Assembly: GCA_025360005.1 (NCBI GenBank)
Contig: JANYDA010000026.1
Location: 33,705 to 97,704 of the forward strand
Length of the DNA: 64,000 nt
Source of the DNA: Fibrobacteria bacterium
GTDB lineage: Bacteria > Fibrobacterota > Fibrobacteria > UBA11236
Reading direction: 5' to 3'
Every line of letters starts with the position of its first letter. Position 1 is the first letter of the stretch. Below, piece by piece: positions 16,856 to 25,400 of this stretch. The notes under the pieces are model-generated. The model saw only the letters and a program-made list of their open reading frames with translations. It made no database searches and was not told where the DNA came from. A program made the position numbers and the translations under genes.

Positions 16856-16980
16856 CCCAATTCGGAGTCGAAAATTATTCTTGGCGATGCCCGCCTTTGG
16901 GCCCTCACCGGGCAGGGAAAGATCCGCCTTCAAAAAAAGATAAAATAACGGACAGAATGCGGCAATGGCTCCGGTTTAGA

Positions 16981-17568
16981 TCAGGGTTCCGCATCCCGAG
17001 GACCGGTCCGCCGATTGAAACCGGATCCGGCCTTTTCCCAGCCGAGGGATAGGCCGCTCTCAATCATGCTTTTGGCTTGCCCCAACACGCTTTGAAGAAT
17101 CTTGGCTTCTTCCGATCCGTATTTGCGCAGCACGAAATCGGCGCGATCCTGTTCCGGCGGGAAAGGACCCACGCCGATGCGCACGCGGGTGAACTCGTCT
17201 CCGCAATGCTCCATCAGGTTCCGCAATCCGTTGTGGCCGCCATGGCTGCCCTGCGTGCGGATGCGTACGGCCCCCAGATCCAGGTAGATATCGTCCACCA
17301 CCGCGATGAGGTTGCGCGGGGAAACCTTATAGAAGGCGAGCAGGGCCTGGGCCGCCTCGCCGCTGAGGTTCATGAAGGTCTGGGGTTTGACGATGAGGAG
17401 GGACAGGCCGGCCAAGGTGATCTTGCGCGTGAGGCTTTTGGCCTCTTGCTTCCATGCCCCGGCCTGGCCGGAATCCTGCGCCACCCGATCCGCGAAATCG
17501 AATCCGATGTTGTGGCGCGTGCGGTCATACTTAGGGCCCGGATTTCCCAGGCCCAAGAGGATGTGCAC
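16981..17568 (-). CDS. pth: Peptidyl-tRNA hydrolase
   Basis: A 195-aa enzyme that releases peptides from prematurely dropped peptidyl-tRNA in the cytoplasm. Family motifs: LLGLGNPGPKYDRTRHNIGF at the N-terminus with catalytic H19 and N9, FMNLSG, and GGHNGLRN. Length is normal. It starts with GTG at 17568, 3 bp after the rplY stop; the Lys codons at the end of rplY (AAGAAGAAG) serve as its ribosome-binding region, so translation is probably coupled. rplY-pth is a conserved gene pair and a tRNA gene precedes them here. A terminator lies about 125 nt downstream. Confidence 0.96.
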   Translation of the reverse strand: MHILLGLGNPGPKYDRTRHNIGFDFADRVAQDSGQAGAWKQEAKSLTRKITLAGLSLLIVKPQTFMNLSGEAAQALLAFYKVSPRNLIAVVDDIYLDLGAVRIRTQGSHGGHNGLRNLMEHCGDEFTRVRIGVGPFPPEQDRADFVLRKYGSEEAKILQSVLGQAKSMIESGLSLGWEKAGSGFNRRTGPRDAEP

Positions 17569-17571
17569 GGA

Positions 17572-18252
17572 TTACTTCTTCTTGTCGTCCTTCTTGTCGC
17601 CGGCCTTGCCATCCGCTTTCGCGTCCGTCTTGCCGGCGGCTTTCGCATCGGCCGCGGGAGCGGCTGCCGCTGCGGCTACGGGCTTGACTTCCTCGACCTC
17701 GGCCTTGCCGGTGGTGACGCCGTAGAGGGCCGTCTTGCCTGGGGTGACGAAGGTGCCTTTGTCGAACTTCAGATCGCGGACGTAGATGATGGTGCCGGAG
17801 TTGATTTCCGAAACGTCCATGTCGAACTTGTCCGGGATGTCCTGCACCTTGGCGCGAAGCTTCACGAACTTCTTCATGGTGGAGAACACGCCGCCCTGGG
17901 TTTTTACGCCGAAGGGAATGCCGAAGGTGGTAACCGGCACGTTAACGATGACGGGATGCTCGTTGTCGACGCGGAGGAAATCGATGTGGACCAGATCTTT
18001 GCGGATGGGGTCGCGCTCGACGGCCTTGATCATGACTTTCTCGGAAACGCCGCCCTCCAGGGACAGTTCAATCACGTGGTTGCGCTGGGAGAGATGCGGG
18101 CGCATGTCCACGGTGGTCACTTCGACCATCAGCGGTTCCTTGTTCAGCCCGTACACGATGGCGGGAACACGGCCTTCCTTGCGCATGTTCTTGAGGGAGG
18201 CTTTGGTGTCCCGGTTTCTTTTCTTGGCGGAGAGCGAAAGCAATTGCGACAT
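17572..18252 (-). CDS. rplY: 50S ribosomal protein L25/general stress protein Ctc
   Basis: A 226-aa long-form L25 (TL5/Ctc type) that binds 5S rRNA. The N-terminal L25 domain (about 1-92) has ETRDKASLKNMRKEGRVPAIVYG-like sequence (here NRDTKASLKNMRKEGRVPAI), and the C-terminal beta domain includes VHIDFLRVD and VPVTTFGIPFGVK. The last 30 residues are a Lys/Asp/Ala-rich tail. The start ATG at 18252 has AAAAAGGAAATCGCC upstream. The gene is preceded on the same strand by tRNA-Gln with two strong hairpins between them, which could act in processing or in regulation of L25 synthesis. Confidence 0.95.
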   Translation of the reverse strand: MSQLLSLSAKKRNRDTKASLKNMRKEGRVPAIVYGLNKEPLMVEVTTVDMRPHLSQRNHVIELSLEGGVSEKVMIKAVERDPIRKDLVHIDFLRVDNEHPVIVNVPVTTFGIPFGVKTQGGVFSTMKKFVKLRAKVQDIPDKFDMDVSEINSGTIIYVRDLKFDKGTFVTPGKTALYGVTTGKAEVEEVKPVAAAAAAPAADAKAAGKTDAKADGKAGDKKDDKKK

Positions 18253-18330
18253 GGCGATTTCCTTTTTCGGTACACATGCCCGACCTTGGCATGCCTTCCC
18301 GATGTGTTTTTGTGACGGTTCCTGGGTCGT

Positions 18331-18385
18331 GGAGAAAGCCGGACCTTGTCCGGATTTCTCCCTGCCAATCGGGCCTTGCCCGATT
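18331..18385 (-). other. Two tandem stem-loops with AAG triloops between tRNA-Gln and rplY
   Basis: On the minus strand, 6 nt after the tRNA CCA, AATCGGGC-AAG-GCCCGATT (18385-18367) forms a perfect 8-bp stem. Five nt later GGAGAAATCCGGAC-AAG-GTCCGGCTTTCTCC (18361-18331) forms a 14-bp stem with one mismatch. Both loops are AAG flanked by C and G. Neither is followed by a U-tract, so they are unlikely to be ordinary terminators. They may guide 3' processing of the tRNA precursor or shape the rplY leader. Confidence 0.6.
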
Positions 18386-18390
18386 AGCCC

Positions 18391-18465
18391 TGGTTGGGGC
18401 GGCAGGATTCGAACCTGCGAATAACGGTTCCAAAGACCGTTGTCTTACCACTTGACGACGCCCCA
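18391..18465 (-). tRNA. tRNA-Gln (anticodon UUG)
   Basis: A 75-nt cloverleaf on the minus strand. The acceptor arm is TGGGGCG with CGCCCCA, then discriminator A and an encoded CCA. The anticodon loop is CTTTGGA, giving UUG, on the stem ACGGT/ACCGT. The T arm is GCAGG-TTCGAAT-CCTGC. A sigma70-like promoter lies just upstream. It heads the unit with rplY and pth. Confidence 0.97.
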
Positions 18466-18481
18466 CCGGGAACGGGGGTCA

Positions 18482-18510
18482 AAAGTAGGAAGAAAGAGGG
18501 GGGAGTGCAA
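18482..18510 (-). promoter_or_regulatory. Promoter of the tRNA-Gln/rplY/pth unit
   Basis: On the minus strand TTGCAC (18510-18505), exactly 17 nt, then TACTTT (18487-18482). The predicted start is about 10 nt before the tRNA 5' end. The rest of the gap to ispE (18511-18575) shows nothing else clear. Confidence 0.6.
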
Positions 18511-18575
18511 CGATAGAAGAGGTGGGTAAAAGCGATTTCTGGAGGGAATTAGGGGTTATCCCTTCATATCGGCAT

Positions 18576-19439
18576 TCACTCCACAAACGCCGCCATGCAG
18601 GCAAACCGGCACCTGGTCCTAATCTCGGCCAAACATTTCTCCGCCGCCCCTCTTTCCCGGAACAGACTGAAGACGCTGGCGCCGCTGCCGCTAAGCAGGG
18701 TTTTGACGGGTGAGAATTCGCGCATGCGGTTGGCGAGGTTGTCGATCTCGGGGAAGTGCCGGCGCATGGGCGCATCGAAATCGTTCCGCAAAACCTGGTA
18801 GAACTCCCAGTCTTCGCAGTAGGTTAAATAAAGGGCCTTGAAACGGGCCCATTCCTGCTTGCGCACCGGATCCAGTTGGCCGTAGGCCCAGCCGGTTTCC
18901 ACCCGGCATTGCGGCGTGCCGATGACGATGTGGAAGGGATACGGGGAGGGCGCGGGGGAGAGGATTTCACCCTTGCCGGTTGCGAAGCAGCCGCCGCCGT
19001 AAAGGAAGAAGGGAACGTCCGCGCCCAAGCGGGCCGCCACCGGAAGCAGTTCGGCTTGTCCGAGCCGCATGTCCCAGAGATGATTGCACAGTTGCAACGC
19101 CGCGGCCGCATTGGAGCTGCCGCCGCCCAGCCCTGCCCCGGTAGGCAGGATTTTCGCCAGGGAAAAGCGCATGCCCGCATCCGCTTTCACCCTATCCGGA
19201 AAGGATTCCCGCAAGAGCTTGGCGGCTTTGATCACCAGGTTGTCTTCCGGCGCGGCGGTGATGCCTTCCGCGCCGGTTAAGGTGAGCGTTTCCGCCGCTT
19301 CCGCGCTGAGGCGATCGCCGCAATCCACGGTGTGGAACAGCGTAGCCAAATTGTGGTAGCCGTCTGGCCGGCGGTCCTGGATTTCCAAAAACAGGTTTAT
19401 TTTCCCGAAGCACGGGACGGTCTCGGATTGGGTAGTCAT
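18576..19439 (-). CDS. ispE: 4-diphosphocytidyl-2-C-methyl-D-erythritol kinase
   Basis: A 287-aa GHMP kinase of the MEP isoprenoid pathway; it phosphorylates CDP-ME at the 2-hydroxyl. The opening FGKINLFLEIQDRRPDGYHNL holds the catalytic Lys. The ATP loop LPTGAGLGGGSSNAAA lies at about residue 100, and the C-terminal GHMP motif is LLSGSGASVFSLF. The start is firm: AAGGAGG precedes the ATG at 19439 by 5 nt. It is divergent from argF. In many genomes ispE lies near rplY-pth, as here; the tRNA-Gln promoter lies just downstream. Confidence 0.96.
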   Translation of the reverse strand: MTTQSETVPCFGKINLFLEIQDRRPDGYHNLATLFHTVDCGDRLSAEAAETLTLTGAEGITAAPEDNLVIKAAKLLRESFPDRVKADAGMRFSLAKILPTGAGLGGGSSNAAAALQLCNHLWDMRLGQAELLPVAARLGADVPFFLYGGGCFATGKGEILSPAPSPYPFHIVIGTPQCRVETGWAYGQLDPVRKQEWARFKALYLTYCEDWEFYQVLRNDFDAPMRRHFPEIDNLANRMREFSPVKTLLSGSGASVFSLFRERGAAEKCLAEIRTRCRFACMAAFVE

Positions 19440-19504
19440 TTCCTCCTTAAAATTAACCTTTTTTATTTATAAGCTTATTGATTGGCGGGGCCCTGGGAAT
19501 TCGC

Positions 19505-19533
19505 TTGTCCGCCGCCGGAAGCTAACCTATAAT
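19505..19533 (+). promoter_or_regulatory. Promoter of argF
   Basis: TTGTCC (19505-19510), a 17-nt spacer and a consensus TATAAT (19528-19533), 22 nt before the argF ATG. AGGA precedes the ATG. No clear arginine-repressor box is visible next to it. Confidence 0.65.
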
Positions 19534-19555
19534 AACCGGATAAACCCTTAGGAAC

Positions 19556-20521
19556 ATGATTCAATCCAAGCTTCAGCATTTGAATACCCTGCTGGATCTG
19601 GACCGGAGCCGTTTGGAGGACGTCCTCGATCTGGCGGCGGCCATCAAGCGTGAGTATAAATCCGCCGGCGCCAGCGATGCGCTCAAGGGCCGTACCGCGG
19701 CCATGATATTTGAAAAGCCCAGCCTGCGCACGCGCGTGACTTTCGAGGCCGGCATGGTCCAACTGGGTGGCGCGGCCATCAACCTGGATCCTTCCCAGAT
19801 ATCCCTGGGGAACCGTGAGTCCGTCAAGGACGCGGCTTTGTGCCTTTCCCGCTGGGTGGACGCCATCATCGCCCGCACCTTCAGCCATAAACTGGTGACC
19901 GACCTCGCCAAGCATGCCACCGTTCCCGTCATCAACGCGCTTACGGATCTTCACCATCCTTGTCAGGCGCTGGCCCTGGGCCAGACCTTGATGGAGAAAC
20001 GCGGTAAGCTCACGGGGCTCCGCTTGGCTTTCGTAGGAGACGGCAACAATGTCGCCAACTCCCTGGCGGAACTGGCCGCGCAGGTAGGCATGCATTTCAT
20101 CCTGGCCTGCCCCAAGGGTTATGAGCAGAACCCGGAAGTGCTGAAATCCCTGGAACCTTATTTCAAGAGGTCCGGCGGCAGCTACACCGTGACCCACGAT
20201 GCGGACGCCGGGGTGGCCAAGGCCGATTGCATCTATACCGATGTATGGGTGAGCATGGGCGAAGAGGCCCAGGCCGAACAGAAGAAGAAACAGTTCGCGG
20301 GATTCCAGGTGAATTCCCGTCTGTTGGCCAAAGCGCCCGCGGAGTGCATCGTCACGCATTGCCTGCCCGCCCATCTGGACGAGGAGATAGCGCAGGAAGT
20401 GATGGACTCGGAGCGCTGCGTATGCTTTGATGAAGCAGAGAACCGTCTGCATGCGCAGAAAGCCGTGCTCTTGACCCTGATCGATGGCGGCAAGCCCGCC
20501 GCGGTGGTGCGGGGACGCTGA
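19556..20521 (+). CDS. argF: Ornithine carbamoyltransferase
   Basis: A 321-aa enzyme that makes citrulline from ornithine and carbamoyl phosphate. The carbamoyl-phosphate loop reads EKPSLRTRVTFE; Leu replaces the Thr of the common STRTR form, a variant seen in some bacterial enzymes. DLHHPCQALALGQT, the ornithine-side loop with VGDGNNVANSL, and the C-terminal HCLPAH are all present, so an active OTC is expected. N-acetylornithine carbamoyltransferase is the main alternative, but the overall pattern fits OTC better. The gene is alone, 38 bp ahead of the KaiC-like operon on the same strand; readthrough is possible. Confidence 0.93.
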   Translation: MIQSKLQHLNTLLDLDRSRLEDVLDLAAAIKREYKSAGASDALKGRTAAMIFEKPSLRTRVTFEAGMVQLGGAAINLDPSQISLGNRESVKDAALCLSRWVDAIIARTFSHKLVTDLAKHATVPVINALTDLHHPCQALALGQTLMEKRGKLTGLRLAFVGDGNNVANSLAELAAQVGMHFILACPKGYEQNPEVLKSLEPYFKRSGGSYTVTHDADAGVAKADCIYTDVWVSMGEEAQAEQKKKQFAGFQVNSRLLAKAPAECIVTHCLPAHLDEEIAQEVMDSERCVCFDEAENRLHAQKAVLLTLIDGGKPAAVVRGR

Positions 20522-20559
20522 GCCTGGGTTGGTTTTCGGAAGGATAGCAGAGGAGAGTT

Positions 20560-21342
20560 ATGCTGGAAAGAGCCCCATTCGGGATCGAAGCTTTGGACAG
20601 GATGATCGGCGGAGGCGTGGTCAAAGGCAGCGCCACCGTTGTGGAGGGCGCGCCGGGCACCGGCAAGACCACCTTGGGCATGCAATTCATCGTCAACGGC
20701 ATCGAGAAATTCCAGGAGCCCGGGCTTATCCTCACCTTCGAGGAATTCCCCAGCCAGTACTATCACGACGCCCTCAATTTCGGATGGGACCTGAAGAAGT
20801 ACGAAGAGTCCGGCATGCTCAAGATCATTTTCTCCGATCCCTCCACCGTCGCCAGCGAGGTGGAGGAACTGGGCGGCGGCCTGGAAACCCTCATCGATGA
20901 GATGGGCATCAAGCGTTGCCTGGTGGATTCGCTGACCCATTTTGAATACGCCGCGGAGGAATCCGATTCCCTGCGCGAGATGGAATTCGATTTCATCACC
21001 AGCCTCAAGCGCGAAGGCATCACGTCCCTGCTGCTGCGCGAGAACAGCAATCTCCTGGGCGATACCAGCAGCCTCTCCCAGGCGCCTTTCATCGCCGACA
21101 ATTATTTCATCCTGCGCTACGTGGAAATCGACAGCGCCATCTCCAAGGCCATCCTGGTGCTCAAGATGCGCGGCAGCCAGCACGCCAAGGATATCCGCCA
21201 ATTCCACATCGCCAAAGGCGGCATCCAGATCATGGAAAAGTTCGTGGGCAGGCAAGGCGTGATGAGCGGTTCGCCTGTCAAGACGGACGCAGATACTTTC
21301 GTAGAGGCTTTTTCCGCGTTCGGCAAGCGCAAGGGAAAATAA
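20560..21342 (+). CDS. Single-domain KaiC-like RecA-superfamily ATPase
   Basis: A 260-aa protein of the KaiC/RadA/GvpD class. The start FGIEALDRMIGGGVVKGSATVVEG leads to Walker A GAPGTGKTT (residues 30-38). The paired acidic residues FEEFP (about 61) match the catalytic Glu pair of KaiC. Walker B lies around RCLVDSLTHF. Only one ATPase domain is present, so it is not a clock KaiC; such single-domain forms are common with signalling genes in archaea and some bacteria. It is first of a tight operon with two small membrane proteins and a receiver protein. AGGAGA precedes the ATG. Confidence 0.88.
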   Translation: MLERAPFGIEALDRMIGGGVVKGSATVVEGAPGTGKTTLGMQFIVNGIEKFQEPGLILTFEEFPSQYYHDALNFGWDLKKYEESGMLKIIFSDPSTVASEVEELGGGLETLIDEMGIKRCLVDSLTHFEYAAEESDSLREMEFDFITSLKREGITSLLLRENSNLLGDTSSLSQAPFIADNYFILRYVEIDSAISKAILVLKMRGSQHAKDIRQFHIAKGGIQIMEKFVGRQGVMSGSPVKTDADTFVEAFSAFGKRKGK

Positions 21343-21344
21343 GC

Positions 21345-21632
21345 TTGGCGACCGCACAGGCGATAGGCATGTTGCTGACTTCGCTGCTGTTCAGCGTGGT
21401 GGGGTTCTACCTGACCCTGATAGCGAAATTCTACCGCATGAAATTCTCCAAGGGCCCGCCCCATCGCTACCTGCAAATGGCCCTGGCCTTGCTGGTGGCG
21501 GGACTGGTGCTTAGGCTGGAGTTTTTCCATTTCATCCCGGCCTACGTGGCCAACGGGATCATCTGCGCGGGGGGGCTGGCATTTTCCGGCCTCGGGTACG
21601 CTTTGTATCGCACCATGATGAGCGTGGATTGA
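21345..21632 (+). CDS. Small membrane protein (three predicted helices), operon with KaiC-like ATPase
   Basis: A 95-aa hydrophobic protein with helices at about residues 7-27, 43-60 and 66-85. The loop after helix 1 is basic (KFYRMKFSKGPPHR), which suggests it faces the cytoplasm. I do not recognise a family. The start shown is TTG at 21345, 2 bp after the ATPase stop with AAGGGA upstream; ATG at 21369 is the alternative. Its place between the ATPase and a second membrane protein suggests a shared membrane signalling complex, which is inference. Confidence 0.65.
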   Translation: MATAQAIGMLLTSLLFSVVGFYLTLIAKFYRMKFSKGPPHRYLQMALALLVAGLVLRLEFFHFIPAYVANGIICAGGLAFSGLGYALYRTMMSVD

Positions 21633-21636
21633 CGGC

Positions 21637-21936
21637 ATGGTTTCGCTTTCCGCCATCACTATCGTGGTTTTGCACCTGACATTCATCGTCACCTTCCTGG
21701 TGGTTTCTTCACTCAGCCGCATTTTCGGAGCGGCCCGCAAGAAAAAACCCTTGTACAAACTCTTTTATATTGCGAGCTTCTTGATGACCATGTCCATGGT
21801 GGTGAGTTTGTTGGGCCTGGATCTGCAATATATGGCCTTGTTGGCCGTGGCCCTCGATTTGGTCGGCTTGATCCTGGGTTGCGCGGTAACTTATTTCTAC
21901 TGGGACTGGCTCCCGCGTGAATTGGCAAAGGGGTAG
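21637..21936 (+). CDS. Small membrane protein (three predicted helices), operon with KaiC-like ATPase
   Basis: A 99-aa hydrophobic protein with helices at about 5-27, 42-60 and 65-87 and a basic loop AARKKKPLYK after helix 1. It resembles the preceding protein in size and topology (helix, basic loop, two helices), so the two may be distant paralogues that form a heteromer. No family is recognised. It starts 4 bp after the previous stop and ends 2 bp before the response regulator, so all four genes are surely cotranscribed. Confidence 0.7.
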   Translation: MVSLSAITIVVLHLTFIVTFLVVSSLSRIFGAARKKKPLYKLFYIASFLMTMSMVVSLLGLDLQYMALLAVALDLVGLILGCAVTYFYWDWLPRELAKG

Positions 21937-21938
21937 TC

Positions 21939-22319
21939 ATGGCGAAGATACTTTGCGTCGACGACGAGAGGGACATCGCGGATCTGGTCAAGCTGGTGCT
22001 GGAGCTTGGGCAGCATCAGGTCACGGTGGTGACTGAACCCGAATCGGCCGTCGCCACCGCGCTGGACCTTTCCCCGGATCTGATCCTGCTGGACGTAGTA
22101 ATGCCCCACGTGGATGGCTTCGATATCTTCCGGGAAATCCGTGAACAGCCGTCCTTGGCCAAGATACCGATCGCATTCCTGACGAGCAATAACAAGTCCG
22201 TCGACTTGATGGTGGGATTGCACGTGATGAAGGCGGAGGACTATATCACCAAGCCTTTCGGGAAGCAGGAGCTTTTGGATCGGGTCAATCTTTTGCTCAA
22301 GAAGCACGGTCCCGCCTAA
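21939..22319 (+). CDS. Single-domain response regulator (CheY-like)
   Basis: A 126-aa receiver domain with no output domain. The acidic pair is in LCVDDERD, the phospho-acceptor is D52 in LILLDVVMPHVDG, the Thr/Ser switch lies in AFLTSNN, and the conserved Lys lies in YITKPFG. It closes the operon with the KaiC-like ATPase and two membrane proteins. No histidine kinase is adjacent, so the phosphate source is unknown; the ATPase may be a regulatory partner. The next gene is convergent, and the 89-bp gap holds only a weak CCCG/CGGG repeat. Confidence 0.92.
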   Translation: MAKILCVDDERDIADLVKLVLELGQHQVTVVTEPESAVATALDLSPDLILLDVVMPHVDGFDIFREIREQPSLAKIPIAFLTSNNKSVDLMVGLHVMKAEDYITKPFGKQELLDRVNLLLKKHGPA

Positions 22320-22408
22320 GCACTGTCCCGTCTAGCGCGGGATGTCGCGTTGCCTCGGGGCCCCTCGCCCGAATTTCCATCTGCCGTTCATACGCGCATT
22401 TCCAACGG

Positions 22409-25400
22409 CTAATCCCGCCGCAACAACCCGATTTTCCGGGAGGAAGAAATCGATATCGGTGTTTCCGACCCGAGGGTGCCGATGCTGATCCGCCAGATAT
22501 AGGCCCCGGTTCCGGCCCGCTCCCCGTCCAGAGATTTACCGTTCCAGATCAGCCGGGTTTCGTAATTACCCGTGACCGGGTTCTTGCGGATGGGCGCCGA
22601 GGCCCCTCCCGTCTCATTCAGTAGCTGAGGCCCTACTTCTCCCGAAATGCCGGCGACCAGTCCGCCCAGATTGCTGAAGATGACGCTTTCATAGTGGAAG
22701 GGCCGATCGGATATCAGCAGGATGGAAGGGGCGGTCACGCTGCCGTCCGCGGAGGAAGGGAATACCGGCCCGCAATCCTGGGCCGCGCAATTGCGGGCGG
22801 CGCGCCCCTGCGATTCCTGCACCGGCTGCCAATTGCCGAGCCCATCCCAGGATGTCAGCACGAAGGGTTTTTTGGCTATGGTAATCCCTTGCGAATCGAA
22901 GATGCGGGAATCCCATTGTACCCTGAGTACGGCCGGGGGCAAACGTTTGTTTCCTTCCACTTGCACCCACCGGTTATTGGGCGCCGCCTTGTTTCCCGGC
23001 GCATCCGAGATGCCGGCCGCGATGCGGAGGCTATCGCCCGCAGCCAGCAGCAGCGAAGAGGTGGGGCTGAGCAACAGCACAAGGCGGGAAGGCTGCGCCG
23101 TTACCGTGCCCGATATGGTAAGGTCCGCGGCGGGATGGACCGCGCCGGCCTGCCGGGGTTGGAAAGGGTGGGATTCGCCGCTTACGTAATTGATGGGCTC
23201 GCTGAAGGAAACCGTAAGCGTATCGGATTGGCCCGGAGCGGAGGCAGGAGCCAGGACGGCTTTAGTGAGCACGGGTCCGGCGCTGTCCGCCAGGGTAAAG
23301 GCCGAAATCCTGGTCTTGCCCTGCGCGGTGAGGAAGGAGCGGCCGGAATTGCGATTATCACCTGTAAAGCCTGTAACATCGGTTGCGAAAGTGGGGGCCA
23401 AGTCCGCCTCCAAACGCTTGCCTTGCAATCGGAAAGCCCCGTCCGCGGCTTTCACCGTCCGTTGCATGGCCGCATCGGGGAACCAGAGTTGCAGCGAATC
23501 CGGCGGGGCCGCGGGCGCCAGGGAATAGAGGACCACGGCCTTGTCCACCGCGCCGTCCGCATTCGCGTCCAGGAACCAACCGGATACGGCCTGGGGGAAG
23601 GTGGCCGGGGTGTACAGGAATGCGCGGGCGGAATCTTCCGCATCGGTGGGATCGATATAGGTGACCCAGACGCTGTCGCCTTCGGTCATGGCCATTTGCC
23701 CAGGGCCGGTGGCGGAGGGCGGAACGTCCAGCACCAGCACCGGATCCGTTGAGCGGAAGACCCCGGTGCGCGGGCCGGTCTCGGCCAGGGTAACGCGCAG
23801 GCTATCCCCCTGGTTGGGATTGGCGATCAGCACTTGCAGTTGGTCCGCGTTGGCGGTGAGATCTCCGTTCTTATCCTGCACTTCCACCAGGAAGCGCGTC
23901 TGTCCGATGACCGCCAGTGGCGGGACAGGCTGGCCATCCGGCGTCAACAAGGCCAAGGTGGAGGGATAGGCATCGGCCTTTTGGTACTCCAGGTAAAAAT
24001 GGCGGTTCACGAAGGCGCAGCCCACGCATCCTTGGCATACCGGATCCGCGCCGCCGAACAGGGTGATGTCCACTTCATTGGCACCGGCCTTGAGCTTGAC
24101 GGGGATGTTGAGGTTCCAGGCGTTGGCGGCGGCGTCATAGGGCGCCGTCAGCGCCAGGTTGGCTACGCGATCCCCATTGACCCAGATGTCCGTGAGCTTG
24201 CCGGCATCGGTGAGGGTGACCTTGCCTTTGACGAAAACGGTGGAGGAGGCTTGGCCGATCTTTTTGTAATCCTCGGGGAGGTTCTTGAGGGGCGAGGTGA
24301 TCTGCACGTCCATCTGGTAATTCGTGGCCTTGGTGGACTGCTCAACGTGGGAAGGCGAATAGCCCCACACGAATTGCCCCTTGCGGTATACCGTGATGTA
24401 CGGGTCCACTTCCGTATGGATATAATCGTTGTCCACCGCCTCCTTGGTTCCCGGCTTGATGCCCCCGAAATCCACCGGATCCCCTTGAGCGCGGGAGTGG
24501 GGCGACCAGCTCCAGTCCTTTGGGCTGGGAACGTGGGTGGCCGGCATGTCCAGCAGGTCGCCGTTTTCATAGCGTTTGACGAAGGTGACGTCCACGCGGA
24601 AGCGGGCGCCCGATTGCATCAGCGCATTTCCCATGGGCAGCGATATGTACCAGAAATAGGTATTGGTGGCGGGGTCGAAGGTGTCGTCCATGCGCACCGG
24701 CTTCTGTTTTTGGATCAGGACATCCAGGGCCGTTTTGAAGGCATTGGTGGGATCCAGGAAACCGGTTGAGAAATAGGCCTGGCCGATATCCGCCCTGACT
24801 CCGAAATCCGCCATCTCGGCAACGGTGCCGCGCATGTATAGGCGCAGATCCAGAGAGTCGTAGCTCTTGACGTCCTGATTGATGATGTTGAGGCCCAGGT
24901 ATTGCTTGCCGCCGAATTCATAGGACAGCGCTCGGATATCGAAGTCGACATGTTCGACCTTGGTGGTGAAGGTGTAGAACTGCCCCTGGTTATCGTCCCG
25001 GCTCCCGTTGGATTCCACATAGAACCAATATTGGGTTTTTTCCTTGAGCCCGTCGATCTTCACGTAATGGAGTTTCACGGGATGGCCGGTGATGTCCCCG
25101 TCCTTCACCTGGGTGGGCGGCTTGCCCGTGCCATATACCACCTTGCTGTCATAGGCCCCGTTCGGGGTGAACCAAAGGATCTCGGAGGTATTATGGGTCA
25201 CGTTGCAAACCTTTACCTGGGCGATCTGGGCCGCGCCCGGGGCTTGGGCCAAGGTGGTGAAGGTGAATTTCGATCCGCCATTGTCGTTGCTGCCGGCGTT
25301 TCCCTTGAGGTCCGAGGCATCGGCCTGGAAATAATAGGTCGTGGCCGGCGTAAGGCCCGTCAATACGATGCGATGTTCCATTCCGGCGGAATCACCGGCC

